From positions 1,054,001 through 1,118,000 of the forward strand of contig NZ_CP018477.1 of NCBI RefSeq assembly GCF_002277955.1: a DNA stretch of 64,000 nucleotides. Direction: 5' to 3'. This document shows, one piece after another, positions 62,160 to 64,000 of this stretch (its first letter is position 1; the number at the start of each line of letters is the position of its first letter). Origin of the DNA: Thermogutta terrifontis. GTDB taxonomy: Bacteria > Planctomycetota > Planctomycetia > Pirellulales > Thermoguttaceae. Both the position numbers and the translations under genes were made by a program. The notes under the pieces were generated by a model, which saw only the letters and a list, made by a program, of their open reading frames with translations, was not told where the DNA came from and searched no databases.

Positions 62160-63661
62160 CCCCCTGTTGCGTGACTGGGTCTGGGAGCCACCCGCCGATC
62201 TTCCCTTTTGACGTATCGGCCGGTGGAAGGTCCCTACTGAGCCCAGGTTTTGGTCACCGTCTCTTCGTTCTCTATTTTACCAACGCCGGTTGGCGTTGTC
62301 TTTCTATTTGCTTCGACGGTTTTGGAACGGTTTGGGTTCGCAGGGTGTTTCTGGTTTTTTGATTCGGGATTTCACCTGGCTAGTCGCGGCCATTCCCACC
62401 AACTTGAATCTCGGGTGCACCACATCGGGGTTTGAGGACACTTTCTCAACACAAGCCAAGCCAAGGCAAAGTGGTGCAAAAGCCGTGCCTTTCCTGCTTT
62501 CCTCTGTGGGAGATGCGGGGGGAGCCAACGTAACGGGAAACGGGCCAACTCGCTGCCCAGCGTGATGTCGAGACACTGGAAACAGAGAATGGTTGCTCCT
62601 TGTCAAGCTTGTCTGGGAAAATGTACAGAAAACGGGTCAAAAAAAGTGCCCGGCGGAGAAAGGAATCCCCACCGGGCAGTCACCACGGGCTGGTGGTGTT
62701 TCCTTACTTTTTAACGCCGGAAGAAAGCTAAAGTTCCGAGGAATAGCTGGAACCTCAAGGCCGGAGTGCACCGCGGAGCGCGGAACGGTGTGCTTCTCAA
62801 TTTCCGCCATGAAGGTTGGAGCAGCAGTTCCTTGAGAACCGGCGTGACAAGCGAGCCTCCGACTTATCGGCGATTCCCCGCAGTGAGGTCCGTATTTTGC
62901 GGGCCGGGCCTGTCACATCGGTTCTTCAAAGGAAGGGTCATCCATTTCCGTTGATTGAGCCAGGCAAGTGTTGGCTCTGCGATTCTTGGGAGGCACCAGG
63001 TTCTCTGGCCCGCTTAGGAAGTTGACGGAAGTCAACCAGTGCACGGAAGGCCCGAGCCGGGCGGGGGATATGCTGGTCGCCGACAAGCCATTTCAATGGA
63101 GAGTGTAAGTCGGCGGGGACCATATGTTTGTGTTTGGCGTCGCTGGCGCTGTTGACGGTAGGCAACACGAAGGTGTTCCAATCGCTACGCGTGGAAAGAG
63201 ATCGCCAGAGAGCCCTGGTTTACCCGGCGGGATCATGCGATACCACCGGCACGACGCAGCGCACAAGGGCTTTTCAAAGGACCGGGACGGGGTCTGTCCG
63301 AAACAACTAGTGTGGGGCGGCACGCAGGGCAGAAAGGGCGAAGGGCCTGCCACGGAACGGCTTTTCATTCAGGTTCGCAACGAGAACGGTCTCTCACCTC
63401 TCGCACACGGTTGAAAACAGATAGCGCAGGAAAACTGCGAAAACACGCTTGTGGTGCGGGATTCTATTTGCTATGGCACGGACCCTGGCGGTAGGATATA
63501 CTTTGCCAGGGAGAGACCATAAGCACATTGCTAATGAGGATGTGGTCTGGCCGGGGAAGCCGGTCAGGTCTGAGGTGGCGGACTATCAAAGGGAAGAGTA
63601 AAATCAGGTTCGGCGGCTGTTTGACGAGAAGACCAGGGAACGACATCAGGGGAGTTGTGCA
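62160..63661 (+). other. Gene-poor tract upstream of flgM, with stacked hairpins
   Basis: About 1.5 kb without a supported gene; short frames on both strands lack ribosome binding sites and recognisable features. A frame at 63128-63310 has a hydrophobic start but nothing further. Two hairpins lie close together: GCCCGG/CCGGGC (62648-62677) and CACCAC-GGGCTG-GTGGTG (62681-62698), the latter followed by a T-rich run. TGGCACG at 63474-63480 resembles a sigma-54 -24 box. Confidence 0.35.
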
Positions 63662-63940
63662 ATGCAGATTCATGGACCCAGCCATATTCATGGAGCTCAA
63701 GCGTTGAGTGGTCCGCATTTAAACCGGGCCAATCAAGTTTCGAGCTTCCAGGCGAGCACGCCCATCCAAGACGAAGTGCAAATCTCGGAATTGGGCCAGT
63801 TGCTGGATAAAGTCCATGAGCTGCCCGACATTCGGGCCGATCTTGTCGCCCGAATTCGACAGGAGATCGCGGCAGGGACGTATGAAACCGAAGAAAAATT
63901 GAGCATTGCCCTGGATCGCCTGCTGGATGAAATCGGTTGA
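63662..63940 (+). CDS. flgM: Anti-sigma-28 factor FlgM
   Basis: A 92-residue protein. The variable N-terminus leads into the FlgM core helix region (QISELGQLLDKVHELPDIR, then RIRQEIAAGTYETEEKLSIA), which binds FliA. The ribosome binding site GGGGAG is present. FlgM holds FliA inactive until it is exported through the finished hook. It is encoded about 4.7 kb from fliA. Confidence 0.85.
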   Translation: MQIHGPSHIHGAQALSGPHLNRANQVSSFQASTPIQDEVQISELGQLLDKVHELPDIRADLVARIRQEIAAGTYETEEKLSIALDRLLDEIG

Positions 63941-63942
63941 AC

Positions 63943-64000
63943 GTGGCGGACTATCGCGTTTCTCCCATCGAACCGCCGGAGCCTCCTCTTGTTCGCTTTG
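63943..64000 (+). CDS. Start of a further gene, truncated by the window end
   Basis: GTG 63943 begins 2 bp after the flgM stop and stays open to the window edge (VADYRVSPIEPPEPPLVRF). The close spacing suggests an operon with flgM, where flgN or flgK genes are often found, but 19 residues are not enough for a call. Confidence 0.4.
   Translation, partial: MADYRVSPIEPPEPPLVRF

Noticed and set aside
63124-63414. 96-codon frame in the tract before flgM
   Set aside because: No ribosome binding site; composition like non-coding sequence, and overlapping frames on both strands are equally long.

Overview
The window looks like a chromosome segment of a flagellated member of the Planctomycetota (Pirellulales-like). 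This is inferred from the gene mix: a single large flagellar cluster, several large secreted carbohydrate-active enzymes, a PQQ dehydrogenase fused to a cytochrome c module, RHS-type toxin remnants, a sulfotransferase, and a degraded tyrosine recombinase of a type common in that phylum. Genus is not determined; a thermophile related to Thermogutta is a guess only.

Layout. 0-2.3 kb: the end of an arsEFG-like operon (DGC zinc-binding protein, two CPTC thioredoxin-like ArsF paralogs, CcdA-like ArsG permease). 2.4-6.8 kb (minus strand): a self-regulated GntR/ABC-2 operon with an unusually large permease and a clear promoter-operator. 6.9-15.7 kb: secreted sugar-related proteins (two-part beta-helix protein, PQQ dehydrogenase-dihaem cytochrome fusion, GH106-like rhamnosidase). 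15.7-20.1 kb (minus strand): a decayed RHS polymorphic-toxin array in which RHS tips alternate with small membrane proteins. 20.1-21.6 kb: a gene-free tract packed with perfect palindromes, an internally deleted integrase and tRNA-Arg(ACG). 22-27.7 kb: GH127, trmB and a membrane-anchored TPR protein.

27.9-59.0 kb is the flagellar locus: FlgN-like chaperone, a soluble histidine kinase and a sigma-54 activator, then a textbook sigma-54 promoter and flgB-flgC-fliE-fliF-fliG-fliH-fliI-fliJ-motE-like-fliK-flgD-flgE-flbD-motA-motB-fliL-fliN-fliO-fliP-fliQ-fliR-flhB, an antisense sulfotransferase, flhA-flhF-flhG-small membrane protein-fliA. The anti-sigma factor flgM lies at 63.7 kb beyond an esterase gene and a repeat-rich tract. 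The logic is a cascade: the kinase/activator pair switches on sigma-54 promoters for the basal body and hook, and FliA/FlgM control late genes that lie elsewhere.

The most interesting signal is in the motor switch. fliM is missing from its usual place between fliL and fliN. FliN carries two (perhaps three) copies of the FliM-type N-terminal EIDxLL peptide. FliG has lost its FliM-binding EHPQ motif, its hinge Gly-Gly and most of the conserved torque-helix charges. Together these suggest a FliM-less or heavily remodelled switch. FlhG is also odd: it keeps the FlhF-activating DQAxxLR motif but has a broken P-loop.
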